A stretch of DNA of 64,000 bases from Pseudaminobacter salicylatoxidans (GTDB taxonomy: Bacteria > Pseudomonadota > Alphaproteobacteria > Rhizobiales > Rhizobiaceae). The notes beneath the pieces were generated by a model that saw nothing but the letters and a program-made list of their open reading frames with translations, ran no database searches and was not told the origin of the DNA. Made by a program: the position numbers and the translations under genes. Of this stretch, positions 51,514 through 61,423 are shown in pieces (positions within the stretch are counted from its first letter, which is position 1; each line of letters starts with the position of its first letter). The DNA lies in contig NZ_QGGG01000004.1 of the NCBI RefSeq assembly GCF_003148475.1, forward strand, positions 124,001 through 188,000. Reading direction: 5' to 3'.

Positions 51514-51678
51514 ATGCTGTATTGGGCACTCGTATTTCTTGTCGTCGCCATCATCGCCGGCGCGCTCGGCTTCGGCGGCATAGCCGGTACATCGGCCGGC
51601 ATCGCCCAGATTCTGTTCTTCATTTTCCTGGCGTTCCTGGTCATTTCGCTGATTGCGGGCCTGATCCGCAGAGTTTGA
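51514..51678 (+). CDS. DUF1328 (YtjA-like) small membrane protein
   Basis: 54 residues from [20 protein letters not shown] with two membrane helices joined by [12 protein letters not shown], and a C-terminal RRV. This is the compact DUF1328/YtjA pattern, often stress-induced. ATG at 51514 preferred to 51442. An EcfG promoter is directly upstream. Confidence 0.88.
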   Translation: MLYWALVFLVVAIIAGALGFGGIAGTSAGIAQILFFIFLAFLVISLIAGLIRRV

Positions 51679-51800
51679 CCCCCAATGTCCAAGGGGACGT
51701 GAACAGGGCGTTCGATAAATCCGGCGGATCGGGCCAGCCTGGTCCGGCGGATTTCCAATAGCGGCATCAATACCATAAGGAACAGCAAGGGTGTCTAGCG

Positions 51801-51825
51801 GGAACCCATTGCACGCTGAATCGTT
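51801..51825 (+). promoter_or_regulatory. EcfG promoter of the PAS-HWE kinase
   Basis: GGAAC (51801-51805), 16 bp, CGTT (51822-51825), 28 bp before the kinase ATG. Confidence 0.75.
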
Positions 51826-51852
51826 CAGCCCCGGCGTGGGGACGGTTGTACG

Positions 51853-52887
51853 ATGACGAAGGCGGCCGACGGTCATCAGCATGACAGGAAGAATGCGGAA
51901 GTCCCGCCTGCCCAGGTTCGGGATATAGGCCGCAGCCTGCTTCATGCCTTGCGCAATACGGGCATCGCCGTACTCTATCAGGATCGCGACCTGCGCATCC
52001 TGTGGGCGCAAAATCTTCCCGAAGCCTGGACCACCGCCAATGTCACCGGCAAAACGGATGCGGATTTCCTGCCACCGTCGCTGGCCGAGCATCTGCGCAC
52101 CGCCAAGCGCGCCGTCATCGATACCGGAGAACCGGAAAGCCTTGAGATCAGCGTGCCGCAAACCGGCGGCGCGCGCTGGTTCGAAGTGTGGATGGACGCC
52201 GACAAGAACGGCGACGGCCACGCGCTGGGGGTCGTCACCACCGCGGTCGACATAACCGAGCAGAAGCGCCGCGAACAGACGCTGAAGGCGCTGCTGCGCG
52301 AACTCAGCCACCGCTCCAAAAACCTGCTCGCCATCATCCAGAGCATCGCGACCCAGACCGGCCGCTATTCGGGGTCGATCGAGACTTTCCTTGCGCGCTT
52401 TCGCGGACGCCTCCAGTCGCTTGCCTCCTCGCAGGACCTCGTCACCTCCTCGAACTGGCGCGGCGCTGACCTGCGCGAACTGGTGATGAGCCAGGTCGGG
52501 CGCTACAGCGCCGATGCCAAGCACATGGTGGTGTTCGAGGGCACGACCCGCTACCTCAACCCCAACGCCGCGCTTCATATCGGACTGGCGCTGCATGAAC
52601 TGGCCGTCAACTCGATGAGTTACGGCGCGCTGATGCGGGCAGACGGCAGCGTCACCGTCAGCGCGAACCTCATCCATGACGCGCAGGGCCAGCCGGCCTT
52701 GTCACTCACCTGGATGGAGAACATCCAGCACGACCGGCACCGCACCGCCGACGCCAAGCGCTTCGGGAGCGTGGCACTCGAACGGGTGGTGCCGACATCC
52801 CTGGACGGTTCGGCGAGCCTGACCATTACCGACGACACCTTGCGCTATGAACTGGTCGTTCCCGGCGCCAGTTTCGAGGTTGATTAG
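51853..52887 (+). CDS. PAS-HWE histidine kinase
   Basis: 344 residues. PAS domain (about 28-140: ALRNTGIAVLYQDRDLRILW, DADFLPPSLAEHL) then HWE kinase (ALLRELSHRSKNLLAIIQSI with the phospho-His, LALHELAVNSMSYGALM). The C-terminal region is short but closed by SVALERVVPTSLDGSA. Own EcfG promoter implies feedback on the stress pathway. Confidence 0.88.
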   Translation: MTKAADGHQHDRKNAEVPPAQVRDIGRSLLHALRNTGIAVLYQDRDLRILWAQNLPEAWTTANVTGKTDADFLPPSLAEHLRTAKRAVIDTGEPESLEISVPQTGGARWFEVWMDADKNGDGHALGVVTTAVDITEQKRREQTLKALLRELSHRSKNLLAIIQSIATQTGRYSGSIETFLARFRGRLQSLASSQDLVTSSNWRGADLRELVMSQVGRYSADAKHMVVFEGTTRYLNPNAALHIGLALHELAVNSMSYGALMRADGSVTVSANLIHDAQGQPALSLTWMENIQHDRHRTADAKRFGSVALERVVPTSLDGSASLTITDDTLRYELVVPGASFEVD

Positions 52888-52898
52888 CGCGATCTGCG

Positions 52899-52923
52899 GG
52901 AACCGTCGCGGCGGCAGATCGTT
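52899..52923 (+). promoter_or_regulatory. EcfG promoter of a small hypothetical gene
   Basis: GGAAC (52899-52903), 16 bp, CGTT (52920-52923), 24 bp before the ATG at 52947. Confidence 0.75.
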
Positions 52924-52946
52924 TCCCTCTGCGAAGGGAACCCACG

Positions 52947-53267
52947 ATGGAACACATCGCCGCGCTTTTGTTGATCATCGGATGCTCCGCAGACCTCAAG
53001 CAATGCGCCGAGCTTCCTTCTCCTGTAACCGTTTTCGAGACGGCGGAGGAATGCCAGGACATTCTTCCGCAATCGCTGCACGCATTCCAGACCAAGCGCC
53101 CGCGTGTCTTCGCCACTTGCGTACCGGTCGATCCGGCGATGGAAGAGGAAGACGCGGAGTTGCTATGGGACGTGACGCCACAGGGCCATCTCATCGCTTC
53201 CGTCGAGGCAGTGCCCCCAAAGGTCATGGTGAAGGCGAGCCCTGAGCAGCCCGTCATTCGCAAGTGA
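52947..53267 (+). CDS. Hypothetical stress-induced cysteine-bearing protein
   Basis: 106 residues. The front (MEHIAALLLIIGCSADLKQC) is hydrophobic, maybe a membrane or lipoprotein-like lead; CAELPSPVTVFETAEECQDI and VFATCVPVDP carry further Cys in a repeated spacing that suggests disulfides. AGGGA precedes the ATG. An EcfG promoter directly upstream puts it in the stress regulon. No family recognised. Confidence 0.6.
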   Translation: MEHIAALLLIIGCSADLKQCAELPSPVTVFETAEECQDILPQSLHAFQTKRPRVFATCVPVDPAMEEEDAELLWDVTPQGHLIASVEAVPPKVMVKASPEQPVIRK

Positions 53268-53283
53268 GCGCCGGAAATCCGCG

Positions 53284-54936
53284 CTATTTCCTTGCCGCCG
53301 CCGCCAGCGGAATTTCTATGCGCACGATGAGGCCGCGTTCGGCATAGTCGCGTGCGATGGTGCCATAAAGCTCGCGCTCGATGTTCATGTTGATGAGTTT
53401 GGTGCCGAAGCCGACCTTGCTTGGCGCCGAAATGTTCTTGCTGCCGCTTTCTTCCCATGAAAGCTGGAGGCGACGGTCCTTGCCCTGCCCTGTGACCGTC
53501 CAGCGAACCTTCAGCGCCTCCATCGACTCGCCGACATCGCCATATTTCAGCGCATTGGTCGCCAGTTCATGGAACGTCAGGCCGAGCGCCTGCGTCATCG
53601 TTTCGTCGAGAAGCACCATCGGGCCGGTCAACATTTCATCCGGCAATTCCTTGCCGAACACCTGACGCAACTCGATGCCAAGCAGCTCGCGCAGGTCGGC
53701 CTTCTGCCAGCGCGAGCGCGTGAGCATGTCCTGCGACGCGGCCATGGCCTGAAGGCGGGCGGCGAAGGATTGCGAGAATTCGTTCAGATCGGTGGCATGC
53801 GCTGCCGTCTGGCGCGCCATGGCCAGCACGCGGGTGATCGAGTTCTTGATGCGATGCTTCATTTCCTGAAGCATCAGGTCCTTGTCCAGCAGGCTCTTCT
53901 CGGTCGCCTCGTGCAACTGTGAAACGGCGTCATAAGCGCGTTCCTGATAGCGCGCCACCATGGCCACGGCACCGGCCAGCAACAGGCCGAACAAGCCAAG
54001 CATCACCGGGATCGTCGGCGACGACGGCTCGGAAAATGCGGCGGTCGGACGAAATATGAGCTTCCAGGGCTGCCCCCCCAGCACGATCGTGCGCTGGACC
54101 TGGAATTTATTGCCATAGGCGGCGGATGGCTGCTGCGGAGAGCGGTAGAAAAGGGTGTCGTCGCTGATCTTGCCGTCATAGATCGCGGCGTTTACCGGCA
54201 GTTGCGGGGCCGTGCCCAACGCGGCCTGGAAGAGGTCGCCCGTGCGGAAGGCAATGAAGACGAGGCCCGAACTGCCCTGTCGTGCTTCGCTGGCTGTCGG
54301 CGCGCCCGCCCGTTTTCCAATGCTGTCGAAGACCAGGAAGCCGGGTATGGATTTATCTTCGCCCTGATTGAGGATCACCCTGCCCGTGGCATGAGGCTGG
54401 CCGGTGCGTACCGCCATGTCGATGGCTGGCCGTCGCGCCGGATCCGTGAACATATCGAAGCCGATAATATCGAGATTGGCCTTGTCCATCGGCTCGTAGA
54501 GTAAAACCGGAGCGCGCCAGTCCTCCTCCGAAGGGGGCAGGATCGGCCGGGAAACCCCGTGAAGCTGGGTTATCCGCTTTTCCAGTTCGGCTTCCTCGCC
54601 GCGGCGGGCAAAGCCCACGAAGCCCATACCGCGCAGGCCCTTGAAATTGTCCTTGATCTCGAGCGCATCGAAAAACGCGTTGAATTCGCTACGGGAAATC
54701 TGTCCGTCGCGTGCCTCGAACAGCGCCTGTGTCGACCGCAGCAATGAGAGCTGGAGATCGAGGCGGCCCTCGATCCTGTTCATCGCATCGTCGACCGTTG
54801 CCTCGAACTTGAACCGCGCCGCTTCCTGCGAGGCGACATAGGCGAACCCGGCCATGGCCAGGCTGGCAAGCGCGACAGCGAGAAACGCTGCGACCGAGAA
54901 GAACTTCTTGAGGGGATGGGCGTTGCCGTCGCTCAT
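53284..54936 (-). CDS. CHASE1-HWE histidine kinase (membrane sensor)
   Basis: 550 residues. One N-terminal membrane helix ([20 protein letters not shown]), an extracellular CHASE1-like domain (about 40-300: [20 protein letters not shown], ...[15 protein letters not shown]), a second helix ([20 protein letters not shown]), and an HWE kinase ([48 protein letters not shown]). It senses an outer signal; no EcfG promoter was seen before it. Confidence 0.9.
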   Translation of the reverse strand: MSDGNAHPLKKFFSVAAFLAVALASLAMAGFAYVASQEAARFKFEATVDDAMNRIEGRLDLQLSLLRSTQALFEARDGQISRSEFNAFFDALEIKDNFKGLRGMGFVGFARRGEEAELEKRITQLHGVSRPILPPSEEDWRAPVLLYEPMDKANLDIIGFDMFTDPARRPAIDMAVRTGQPHATGRVILNQGEDKSIPGFLVFDSIGKRAGAPTASEARQGSSGLVFIAFRTGDLFQAALGTAPQLPVNAAIYDGKISDDTLFYRSPQQPSAAYGNKFQVQRTIVLGGQPWKLIFRPTAAFSEPSSPTIPVMLGLFGLLLAGAVAMVARYQERAYDAVSQLHEATEKSLLDKDLMLQEMKHRIKNSITRVLAMARQTAAHATDLNEFSQSFAARLQAMAASQDMLTRSRWQKADLRELLGIELRQVFGKELPDEMLTGPMVLLDETMTQALGLTFHELATNALKYGDVGESMEALKVRWTVTGQGKDRRLQLSWEESGSKNISAPSKVGFGTKLINMNIERELYGTIARDYAERGLIVRIEIPLAAAARK

Positions 54937-55050
54937 GCCTCGCCCTTAACAAGCGGCGGCGCGACTGGTCCGATCGACAGAACTTGCAGTTGCCTCGACA
55001 TCGTCCAATCTCATAGCCAACAACCGGACGTTCTGTCGAGCGGCTGTGCA

Positions 55051-55088
55051 GCCCGCAGGCGGAATAAATATGTTCGACGCCTGCGGGC
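55051..55088. terminator. Hairpin at the end of the xyl operon
   Basis: Perfect 11-bp arms GCCCGCAGGCG (55051-55061) and CGCCTGCGGGC (55078-55088), 7 bp after the xylG stop. No T-run; Rho-dependent end or mRNA stabiliser. Confidence 0.45.
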
Positions 55089-55094
55089 CGCGAC

Positions 55095-55880
55095 TTACGA
55101 CAGGTTCATCGCACCCGGTCCGACTATGGCTCCTGGCGGGCATTTGCCCAGAATGATCATGCCGAGCACTTCGTCCTTGGTGACATCCTGCGTGCGGGCC
55201 GTGCCCACGACCTGGCCGTTCTTCATCACGCAGACGCGGTCGGCGAGATCGAAGACGTCATGGATGTCGTGGCTGATCAGGAAGATGCCGATGCCGTCGG
55301 CCTTGAGCTGCTTGACCAGTTCGCCCACCTGCGCCGTCTCCTGCGGCCCGAGTGCGGCGGTCGGCTCGTCCATGATCAGGATACGGGCATTGAACAATAT
55401 GGCGCGCGCGATGGCCACGGACTGGCGCTGGCCGCCCGACAGCTTGCTGACCGGTTCCTTGAAGCGCTGGAAGCGCGGGTTGAGCCGCCCCATCACCTTG
55501 CGCGCCTCGGCTTCCATGGCAACGTCGTCCAACGTGCCCCAGGCGGTGCGCAGTTCGCGGCCAAGGAACAGATTGGCGGCCGCATCGACATTGTCGGCCA
55601 GAGCCAGCGTCTGGTAGATCGTCTCGATGCCGTATTTCTTGGCGTCGCGCGGATTGGCGATTGGCACCTCCTCGCCATTGACCAGGATGGTGCCGGCGTC
55701 GCGCTTATAGGCGCCCGACAGGATCTTGATCAACGTCGATTTGCCGGCGCCATTGTGTCCGAGCAAGGCCACCACCTCGCCGGAATGCAGGTCGATCGAA
55801 GCGTCGTCCACAGCGCGAATACCGCCGAAGGCGATGGAGATGTTTTTCAGCTCGACGAGCGGCGTGTGCATCTGGTCCAT
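55095..55880 (-). CDS. xylG: Xylose-type ABC importer ATPase
   Basis: 261 residues from [20 protein letters not shown]. Walker [19 protein letters not shown], signature [17 protein letters not shown], Walker [17 protein letters not shown]-loop FLISHDIHD. Only one ABC domain; the E. coli XylG has two, but the single form is common in rhizobia. Follows xylH by 11 bases. Confidence 0.85.
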   Translation of the reverse strand: MDQMHTPLVELKNISIAFGGIRAVDDASIDLHSGEVVALLGHNGAGKSTLIKILSGAYKRDAGTILVNGEEVPIANPRDAKKYGIETIYQTLALADNVDAAANLFLGRELRTAWGTLDDVAMEAEARKVMGRLNPRFQRFKEPVSKLSGGQRQSVAIARAILFNARILIMDEPTAALGPQETAQVGELVKQLKADGIGIFLISHDIHDVFDLADRVCVMKNGQVVGTARTQDVTKDEVLGMIILGKCPPGAIVGPGAMNLS

Positions 55881-55891
55881 CGTCGTTTCCC

Positions 55892-57235
55892 TCACTGCAT
55901 GCGGCGGCGGTAGAGCGTGTCCAGCCACACGGCCAGGACCAGCACGATGCCGACGACGATGTTCTGCAACGGGGTATCCACGCCCAGAAGCACCATGCCC
56001 GATTGCAGCGATTGCATCAGCATCGCGCCCAGCATGGCGCCCGCCACGGTGCCCACGCCGCCCGACAGCGACGTGCCGCCGATGACGGCGGCCGCGATGA
56101 CCAGCAATTCGTCCAGCGTGCCCTGCGCATTGGTCGAGGCGTTGAGGCGCGCCGTCGAGATCGCCGCGCTGATGGCGGCCAGAAAGCCCATGACCATGAA
56201 GATCTTCATCGTCACCCAGCGCGTGTTGATGCCCGCCAGTTCCGCCGCCTCCGGATTGCCGCCGATGGCGAAGACATAGCGGCCGAAACGCGTGCGGGTG
56301 GTGATGAAGGTCATGATGATGCCGGCGGCGATCGCCATCAGCACCGGCACAGCGATCCCATGCGCGATGAACAGCCCGCCATCGGGGAGGATGATGTTGT
56401 TGGCCTCGGCATATTTCCTGACAGTTCCGGCCGGCCAGGGATAGGAATTGGCGACCCAGACAGCGGCAAGGATGAGGATGCAGGCCACTGCGCCCACCAG
56501 CGTCTCTGCCCAGACCGGGCGCAACGGGAAGCGGAAGCGCTTGCGCTGGTTACGGCCGTTGACCAGCATCAGCACCACGGCCACGCAGGCGACGATGCCG
56601 ACGACCCAGCTCCAGGTCGCGCCGATCGATCCTTCCGGGCCGCCGCCCATCAGGCGGAAGGTGGCGTCCATCGGCGCAACCGTCTGGCCGCTGGTGACCC
56701 ACCACGCGGCACCACGCCAGACGAGCAAGCCGCCCAGCGTGACGATGAAAGCGGGAATGCCGAGATAGGCGATGAGGAAGCCCTGCAGCGCGCCGATGGC
56801 CAGCCCGACCAGCAGGCCGGCGGCCAGCGCGATGACCCAGATCGACGGATCGCCGAGCGACCAGCCGGCATAGCGCGGCAGCAGGATCGCCTGCGTGACA
56901 CCCATGATCATGCCGCAGACGCCAAGTACGGAGCCTACCGACAAATCGATATTGCGGGTGACGATGACCAGCACCATGCCCGTCGCCATCACGGCGACCG
57001 ACGAGGACTGCACCGACAGGTTCCACAGGTTGCGCGGCGTGAGGAAGAGACCGCCCGACAGGAGGTCGAAGCCGATCCAGATCACCAGCAGCGCGCCGAT
57101 CATCCCCAGCATTCGCGTGTCGAGTTCCGTCGCTTGCAGGAAACGGCCGACAGGGCCTGTCTCGGAAGCCCGCGCGCGATCCACGAATTCCTGTGCCTCC
57201 TGAGCCACGGGCTTGCCTGTTGTCACTTGTGTCAT
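55892..57235 (-). CDS. xylH: Xylose-type ABC permease
   Basis: 447 residues from [20 protein letters not shown], about eleven membrane helices. Pattern [20 protein letters not shown] (near 85), [39 protein letters not shown] and [18 protein letters not shown] matches RbsC/XylH sugar permeases. GGGAGGA before the ATG. Confidence 0.88.
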   Translation of the reverse strand: MTQVTTGKPVAQEAQEFVDRARASETGPVGRFLQATELDTRMLGMIGALLVIWIGFDLLSGGLFLTPRNLWNLSVQSSSVAVMATGMVLVIVTRNIDLSVGSVLGVCGMIMGVTQAILLPRYAGWSLGDPSIWVIALAAGLLVGLAIGALQGFLIAYLGIPAFIVTLGGLLVWRGAAWWVTSGQTVAPMDATFRLMGGGPEGSIGATWSWVVGIVACVAVVLMLVNGRNQRKRFRFPLRPVWAETLVGAVACILILAAVWVANSYPWPAGTVRKYAEANNIILPDGGLFIAHGIAVPVLMAIAAGIIMTFITTRTRFGRYVFAIGGNPEAAELAGINTRWVTMKIFMVMGFLAAISAAISTARLNASTNAQGTLDELLVIAAAVIGGTSLSGGVGTVAGAMLGAMLMQSLQSGMVLLGVDTPLQNIVVGIVLVLAVWLDTLYRRRMQ

Positions 57236-57292
57236 GACATCCTCCCGCCGGCGGCCTGCGACGGACCGTCCGGCATTCAACCCTAAAGCATC

Positions 57293-57323
57293 ATCCCGAA
57301 ATGTGGGAACCGGTTTTCGGGAT
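57293..57323. repeat. Rhizobial short palindromic repeat
   Basis: ATCCCGAAA (57293-57301) and TTTCGGGAT (57315-57323) around TGTGGGAACCGGT, the widespread short intergenic palindrome seen in Mesorhizobium-like genomes. Lies between xylF and xylH with the hairpin at 57390. The rest of this 213-bp gap has no gene. Confidence 0.6.
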
Positions 57324-57389
57324 CATCCTCCAACAACGGGATGGATCGGGATGACGACCCAACCGAGCGTCATCGCGATCCAGTGAAGC

Positions 57390-57414
57390 GCCGCGGTTTT
57401 CGTCAAACCGCGGC
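57390..57414. repeat. Intercistronic hairpin between xylF and xylH
   Basis: Perfect 10-bp arms GCCGCGGTTT and AAACCGCGGC, loop TCGTC. Common after binding-protein genes, where it raises their mRNA level over permease mRNA. Confidence 0.6.
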
Positions 57415-57448
57415 GTCATCCCGTTTCGGCACGCGAACGCAGCCGCGA

Positions 57449-58492
57449 TCAGTCGCAGGCGGCGGCGGAGCCTGCCTTCACGCCCTGGCAGACCACATCC
57501 TTGGACACCCAGCCGGCGTCGATGACGAGGTTGAGGTTATCCTTGGTGATGGGAACCGGCTTGAGGAAGACCGAGGTCATCTCGACCTTGTTGGGGCCGT
57601 CCGACCATTTCACGGCATTCGGAATGTCCTCCATCTTCTTGCCGTCAGCGAGCTGCGAGGCGATTTCGGCTGCCGCCTTGCCAAGCTCACGCGAGTCCTT
57701 CCAGACCGAAACCGTCTGCGTGCCGAGCGCGATGCGGTTCAGCGCGGCATGGTCGGCGTCCTGGCCGGAGACCGGTACGGAACCGGCAAGGCCCTGCGCA
57801 TCGAGCGCCGCGATCGCGCCGCCGGCGGTGCCGTCATTGGAGGCCACCACCGCATCGACCTTGTTGTCGTTGGCGGTCAGGAACTGCTCCATGTTCTTCT
57901 GCGCATTGGCCGGCAGCCAGCCGTCGGTGTAGGCCTCGCCGACATTCTTGATCTTGCCGGCATCGATGGCCTCTTTCAGCACTTCCATCTGGCCCGAGAA
58001 CAGGAAGTCGGCATTCGGGTCAGCGCCGTTGCCCTTGATGAAGACGTAGTTGCCTTCCGGCATTACGTCGAACACGGCCTTGGCCTGCATGCGGCCGACT
58101 TCCTTGTTGTCGAAGGTCAGGTAGAAGGCGTCCTTGTTCTCGATCAGACGGTCATAGCCGACGACTGGAATGCCCTCGGCAACGGCCTTTTCGACAGCCG
58201 GCCCGATGGCGCTGGAATCCTGCGCCAGGATGATCAGCGCGTTCGCGCCCTGCGCGATCAGGCTTTCCACATCGGTCAGCTGCTTGGCGGCCGAGGACTG
58301 GGCGTCGGCCGAAATATACTTGTCACCCGCGGCTTCGAGTGCGGCCTTGATCGCTGCCTCGTCGGTTTTCCAGCGTTCTTCCTGGAAGTTCGACCAAGAT
58401 ACGCCGACGACCTTGTCCTTCGCTTCGGCGATGGACGCGAGCGAAACGGAAAGCGCAACGCCCGCCAGCATGGCGGTTGCAAACTTCTTCAT
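57449..58492 (-). CDS. xylF: Xylose-type periplasmic binding protein
   Basis: 347 residues. Signal peptide [20 protein letters not shown], cut after AEA. Fold markers: [80 protein letters not shown] and [14 protein letters not shown], the XylF pattern. GGGAGGAAAT before the ATG. Operon order xylF-xylH-xylG; sugar specificity (xylose or a related pentose) is by family. Confidence 0.88.
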   Translation of the reverse strand: MKKFATAMLAGVALSVSLASIAEAKDKVVGVSWSNFQEERWKTDEAAIKAALEAAGDKYISADAQSSAAKQLTDVESLIAQGANALIILAQDSSAIGPAVEKAVAEGIPVVGYDRLIENKDAFYLTFDNKEVGRMQAKAVFDVMPEGNYVFIKGNGADPNADFLFSGQMEVLKEAIDAGKIKNVGEAYTDGWLPANAQKNMEQFLTANDNKVDAVVASNDGTAGGAIAALDAQGLAGSVPVSGQDADHAALNRIALGTQTVSVWKDSRELGKAAAEIASQLADGKKMEDIPNAVKWSDGPNKVEMTSVFLKPVPITKDNLNLVIDAGWVSKDVVCQGVKAGSAAACD

Positions 58493-58551
58493 GATTTCCT
58501 CCCTGCACCCCCTCAGGAGCGCTTTGACGATGGCCTGAGCCTCCCTGAAGC

Positions 58552-58578
58552 TCTTTTTTTCGAGCCTCGAAAAAAAGA
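58552..58578. promoter_or_regulatory. Palindromic operator between xylF and the ROK regulator
   Basis: A perfect 13-bp-arm palindrome around one centre base (58565): TCTTTTTTTCGAG and CTCGAAAAAAAGA. It lies 60-86 bp before xylF and about 144 bp before the ROK gene. ROK repressors of sugar genes bind A/T-flanked inverted repeats like this. Confidence 0.6.
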
Positions 58579-58721
58579 ATGACGCATGCCCGGAGTTCTG
58601 TCAATATTCTTTCAGGGCCGTTGACGCGGCGACTTCGAACTGGAATTGCAGATATCACCGGCCCAGACGGAAGAGCAGCGCCGCCGTCGCGGAAACGGCC
58701 GCGCGGGGAGGAATGTGCGAT

Positions 58722-59999
58722 ATGTCCGTCGCGATCCGTCACGACGATCTCAGGAAGCGCAACCGCGCCATGGTGATTGCCGCGATACGCGGTGCCGACC
58801 AGCCATCGCGCACCGAGATCGCGGCCGCAACCGGCCTGAGCCATTCGACCATCTCGGCGATTTCAGCCGACCTGATCACGGAAGGCATCCTGGCCGAAAC
58901 CAAGGGGGCGGAGGCGACCGCATCGAAGCGCGGCCGCCCACAGGTGGCGCTCGGCCTCGACCCGCAAGCCGCCGAGATCATTACCGTCGTGCTGCTGCTG
59001 AATTTCCTCGCGGTCGGCGTGGTCGATTATGCCGGAAGGATCGTTTCGGAAGAGGAACGAAAACTCGATACGGCGAGCATGGCCCGCGAAGAGCTTATCG
59101 ACCATTGCGTGGAGATGGTGTCACGGCAGGTCATGCGTCGGCGCGCGGCGGGCAGTCGGGTGCTGCGCGTCGGCATGGCGGTGCAGGGCATCACCGACGC
59201 GGCCTCGCGCATGATGCTGTGGTCGCCGATCACACCGCATACCCATATCGAGCTTGCCGACAGGCTGGAGGCGGCGACCGGCGTTCCCGTCACCGTCGAG
59301 AACGACTGCAACATGATCGCGGTGGCGCTGAAATGGCGCAAGCCGGAACGCTACCGTGACGATTTCATCGCCGTGCTGCTGTCGCACGGCATTGGGATGG
59401 GCATCATGCTCAAAGGCCAGCTTTTCACCGGCACGCAATCCTCGGGCGGCGAGTTCGGCCACATGATCCACCGGCCGGACGGCGCGCTGTGCCGCTGCGG
59501 CCGGCGCGGCTGCGTGGAGGCCTATGCCGGCAACTATGCGATCTGGCGCAATGCGCACAGCAGGAGCGAGGACGAAGCGCCGCTGGCCGACATCTCGGCC
59601 GCCGAGATGCATGCCCTGGCCGAGAGGGCGCGCGCCAGCGAGGGGCCCGAGCGCGAGGCGTTTCGCGTTGCGGGCGAGGCGCTGGGCTTTGGCCTCGGCA
59701 GCCTGTTTGCGCTGATCGACCCCGCGCCGGTGGCGGTTGTCGGCATCGGCGCGGCCGCTTTCGACCTCATCGAACCGCAATTGCACGCGGCCATCGATCG
59801 TACGGCCGGGGGCCGCCACAACAAGGCGATCTCATTCGACATGGAAGGCGACGAACTGCCGCTGATCCGCGAAGGCTGCACCATGCAGGCGCTGGCCTTT
59901 GTCGATCGGGAGATTTTCGCCGCCGGGCCCGCTCAACCCGGCATGACCGGCAAAGGCGGAACGCTGCCCGAACCGGCTCAGTCCTCGCGGATCGCGTAG
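58722..59999 (+). CDS. ROK-family transcriptional regulator (XylR-type)
   Basis: 425 residues from MSVAIRHDDLRKRNRAMVIA. N-terminal winged helix (PSRTEIAAATGLSHSTISAI), then the ROK sugar-kinase-like domain: VTVENDCNMIAVAL, GGEFGHMIHRPDGALCRCGR, RGCVEAYAG with the zinc ligands CRCGRRGC. Divergent from xylFGH, so it probably represses that importer until the sugar binds. GGGGAGGA sits ten bases before this ATG; ATG at 58713 is closer but too near it. Converges with phoB, overlapping by 22 bases. Confidence 0.88.
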   Translation: MSVAIRHDDLRKRNRAMVIAAIRGADQPSRTEIAAATGLSHSTISAISADLITEGILAETKGAEATASKRGRPQVALGLDPQAAEIITVVLLLNFLAVGVVDYAGRIVSEEERKLDTASMAREELIDHCVEMVSRQVMRRRAAGSRVLRVGMAVQGITDAASRMMLWSPITPHTHIELADRLEAATGVPVTVENDCNMIAVALKWRKPERYRDDFIAVLLSHGIGMGIMLKGQLFTGTQSSGGEFGHMIHRPDGALCRCGRRGCVEAYAGNYAIWRNAHSRSEDEAPLADISAAEMHALAERARASEGPEREAFRVAGEALGFGLGSLFALIDPAPVAVVGIGAAAFDLIEPQLHAAIDRTAGGRHNKAISFDMEGDELPLIREGCTMQALAFVDREIFAAGPAQPGMTGKGGTLPEPAQSSRIA

Positions 60000-60667
60000 C
60001 CCGAGCCGCGAATGGTGCGGATGACGTCCGGCATGCGGCCGCTGTTGACCGCCTTGCGCAGGCGCCCGACATGCACGTCCACCGTGCGCTCGTCGATATA
60101 GATCGTCTCGCCCCAGACATTGTCGAGCAGCTGGCTGCGCGAGAACACGCGGCCGGGATGGCGCATCATGAACTCCAGCAGGCGGAACTCGGTCGGCCCC
60201 AGCTTGATCTCGTTCTTCTTGCGATAGACGCGGTGCGCCTCGCGGTCGAGCACGATGTCGCCCACCTTGAGCACGCTGGAGAGCACCTCCGGCTTGGCGC
60301 GGCGCAGCAGCGCCTTCACCCGCGCCATGAATTCGGGCGTCGAGAACGGCTTGACGAGATAGTCGTCAGCGCCGGTGGAAAGGCCGCGCACGCGGTCGCT
60401 TTCCTCGCCGCGCGCCGTCAGCATGATGATGGGGAGGCGCTCGGTCTCGGGGCGCATCCTGAGACGGCGGCACAGCTCGATGCCTGACAGCGCCGGCAAC
60501 ATCCAGTCAAGCACCAGAAGGTCGGGAACGTTCTCCTGCAGCCGCAGTTCGGCTTCATCGCCGCGCATGACGACTTCGACCTGATAGCCTTCCGATTCCA
60601 GATTGTAGCGGAGCAGGACGCCCAGCGGCTCTTCATCCTCCACCACCATGATTTTCGGTGCGATCAT
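59978..60667 (-). CDS. phoB: Phosphate regulon response regulator
   Basis: 229 residues from MIAPKIMVVEDEEPLGVLLR. Receiver domain with DLLVLDWMLPALSGIELCRR (phospho-Asp), TARGEESDRVRGLSTGADDY, VKPFS; OmpR-type C-terminal winged helix (LGPTEFRLLEFMMRHPGRVF, TVDVHVGRLRKAVN). Last gene of the pst-phoU-phoB order, so control is by a Pho box upstream outside the window. Confidence 0.92.
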   Translation of the reverse strand: MIAPKIMVVEDEEPLGVLLRYNLESEGYQVEVVMRGDEAELRLQENVPDLLVLDWMLPALSGIELCRRLRMRPETERLPIIMLTARGEESDRVRGLSTGADDYLVKPFSTPEFMARVKALLRRAKPEVLSSVLKVGDIVLDREAHRVYRKKNEIKLGPTEFRLLEFMMRHPGRVFSRSQLLDNVWGETIYIDERTVDVHVGRLRKAVNSGRMPDVIRTIRGSGYAIRED

Positions 60668-60680
60668 CACATATATGCCC

Positions 60681-61388
60681 TCAGGCCGCCGGCGTCGTCA
60701 GCGACGTCTCATCGAGCTTCGGCCGGTTCGGCGGAAGCTGCTGACCCGTCATCACGTAATAGGCATTTTCGGCGATATTGGTAACGTGGTCGCCGATGCG
60801 CTCCAGATTCTTGGCGCAGAACAGCAGATGCGTGCATGCCGTGATGTTGCGCGGATCTTCCATCATATAGGTCAAAAGCTCGCGAAACACGGCGGTGTAT
60901 TTCACGTCGATCTGCTCGTCGGCCAGCCGCAATGCCTGCAGGTCCTCCGGCTGGCGCGAGACATATTTGTCCACCACCGCCGTGATCTGGGCCAGCACCA
61001 TCGCGGCCATCGTCTCGATGGAATGCGCAAGGGCGCGCGGCATGGCGTTCTGGCCCACGGCGCCGACGCGCTTGGCGATGTTCTTGGCAAGATCGCCGAT
61101 ACGCTCGAGATCGCCGGCCATGCGGATGGCGCCCACCACCGCGCGCAGGTCTTGCGCCATGGGCTGGCGCTTGGCGATCAGCGTGATGGCGCGGTCGTCC
61201 AGCTCGCGCTGGCGGGCATCCATCACCGCATCGTCGGAAATGACGCGCTGGCCGAGCGCCACGTCGGAATTGACCAGCGCCCGGATCGCGGCTTCCACCA
61301 TCGACGCGGCAAGATCGCCCATGTCCCGAATGAGACGATCGATATGCCCAAGCTCATCGTCGAAAGAGGTAACGGTATGTTTGCCCAT
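60681..61388 (-). CDS. phoU: Phosphate signalling protein PhoU
   Basis: 235 residues from MGKHTVTSFDDELGHIDRLI. Two three-helix bundles, each with the PhoU metal-type repeat: LERIGDLAKNIAKR near 100 and LERIGDHVTNIAEN near 200. It links the Pst importer to PhoR/PhoB and prevents phosphate poisoning. Located between pstB and phoB in the same direction. Confidence 0.93.
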   Translation of the reverse strand: MGKHTVTSFDDELGHIDRLIRDMGDLAASMVEAAIRALVNSDVALGQRVISDDAVMDARQRELDDRAITLIAKRQPMAQDLRAVVGAIRMAGDLERIGDLAKNIAKRVGAVGQNAMPRALAHSIETMAAMVLAQITAVVDKYVSRQPEDLQALRLADEQIDVKYTAVFRELLTYMMEDPRNITACTHLLFCAKNLERIGDHVTNIAENAYYVMTGQQLPPNRPKLDETSLTTPAA

Positions 61389-61423
61389 GATGTGTCCTCG
61401 CAATCGGCGTCTGTCGTCCGGGC

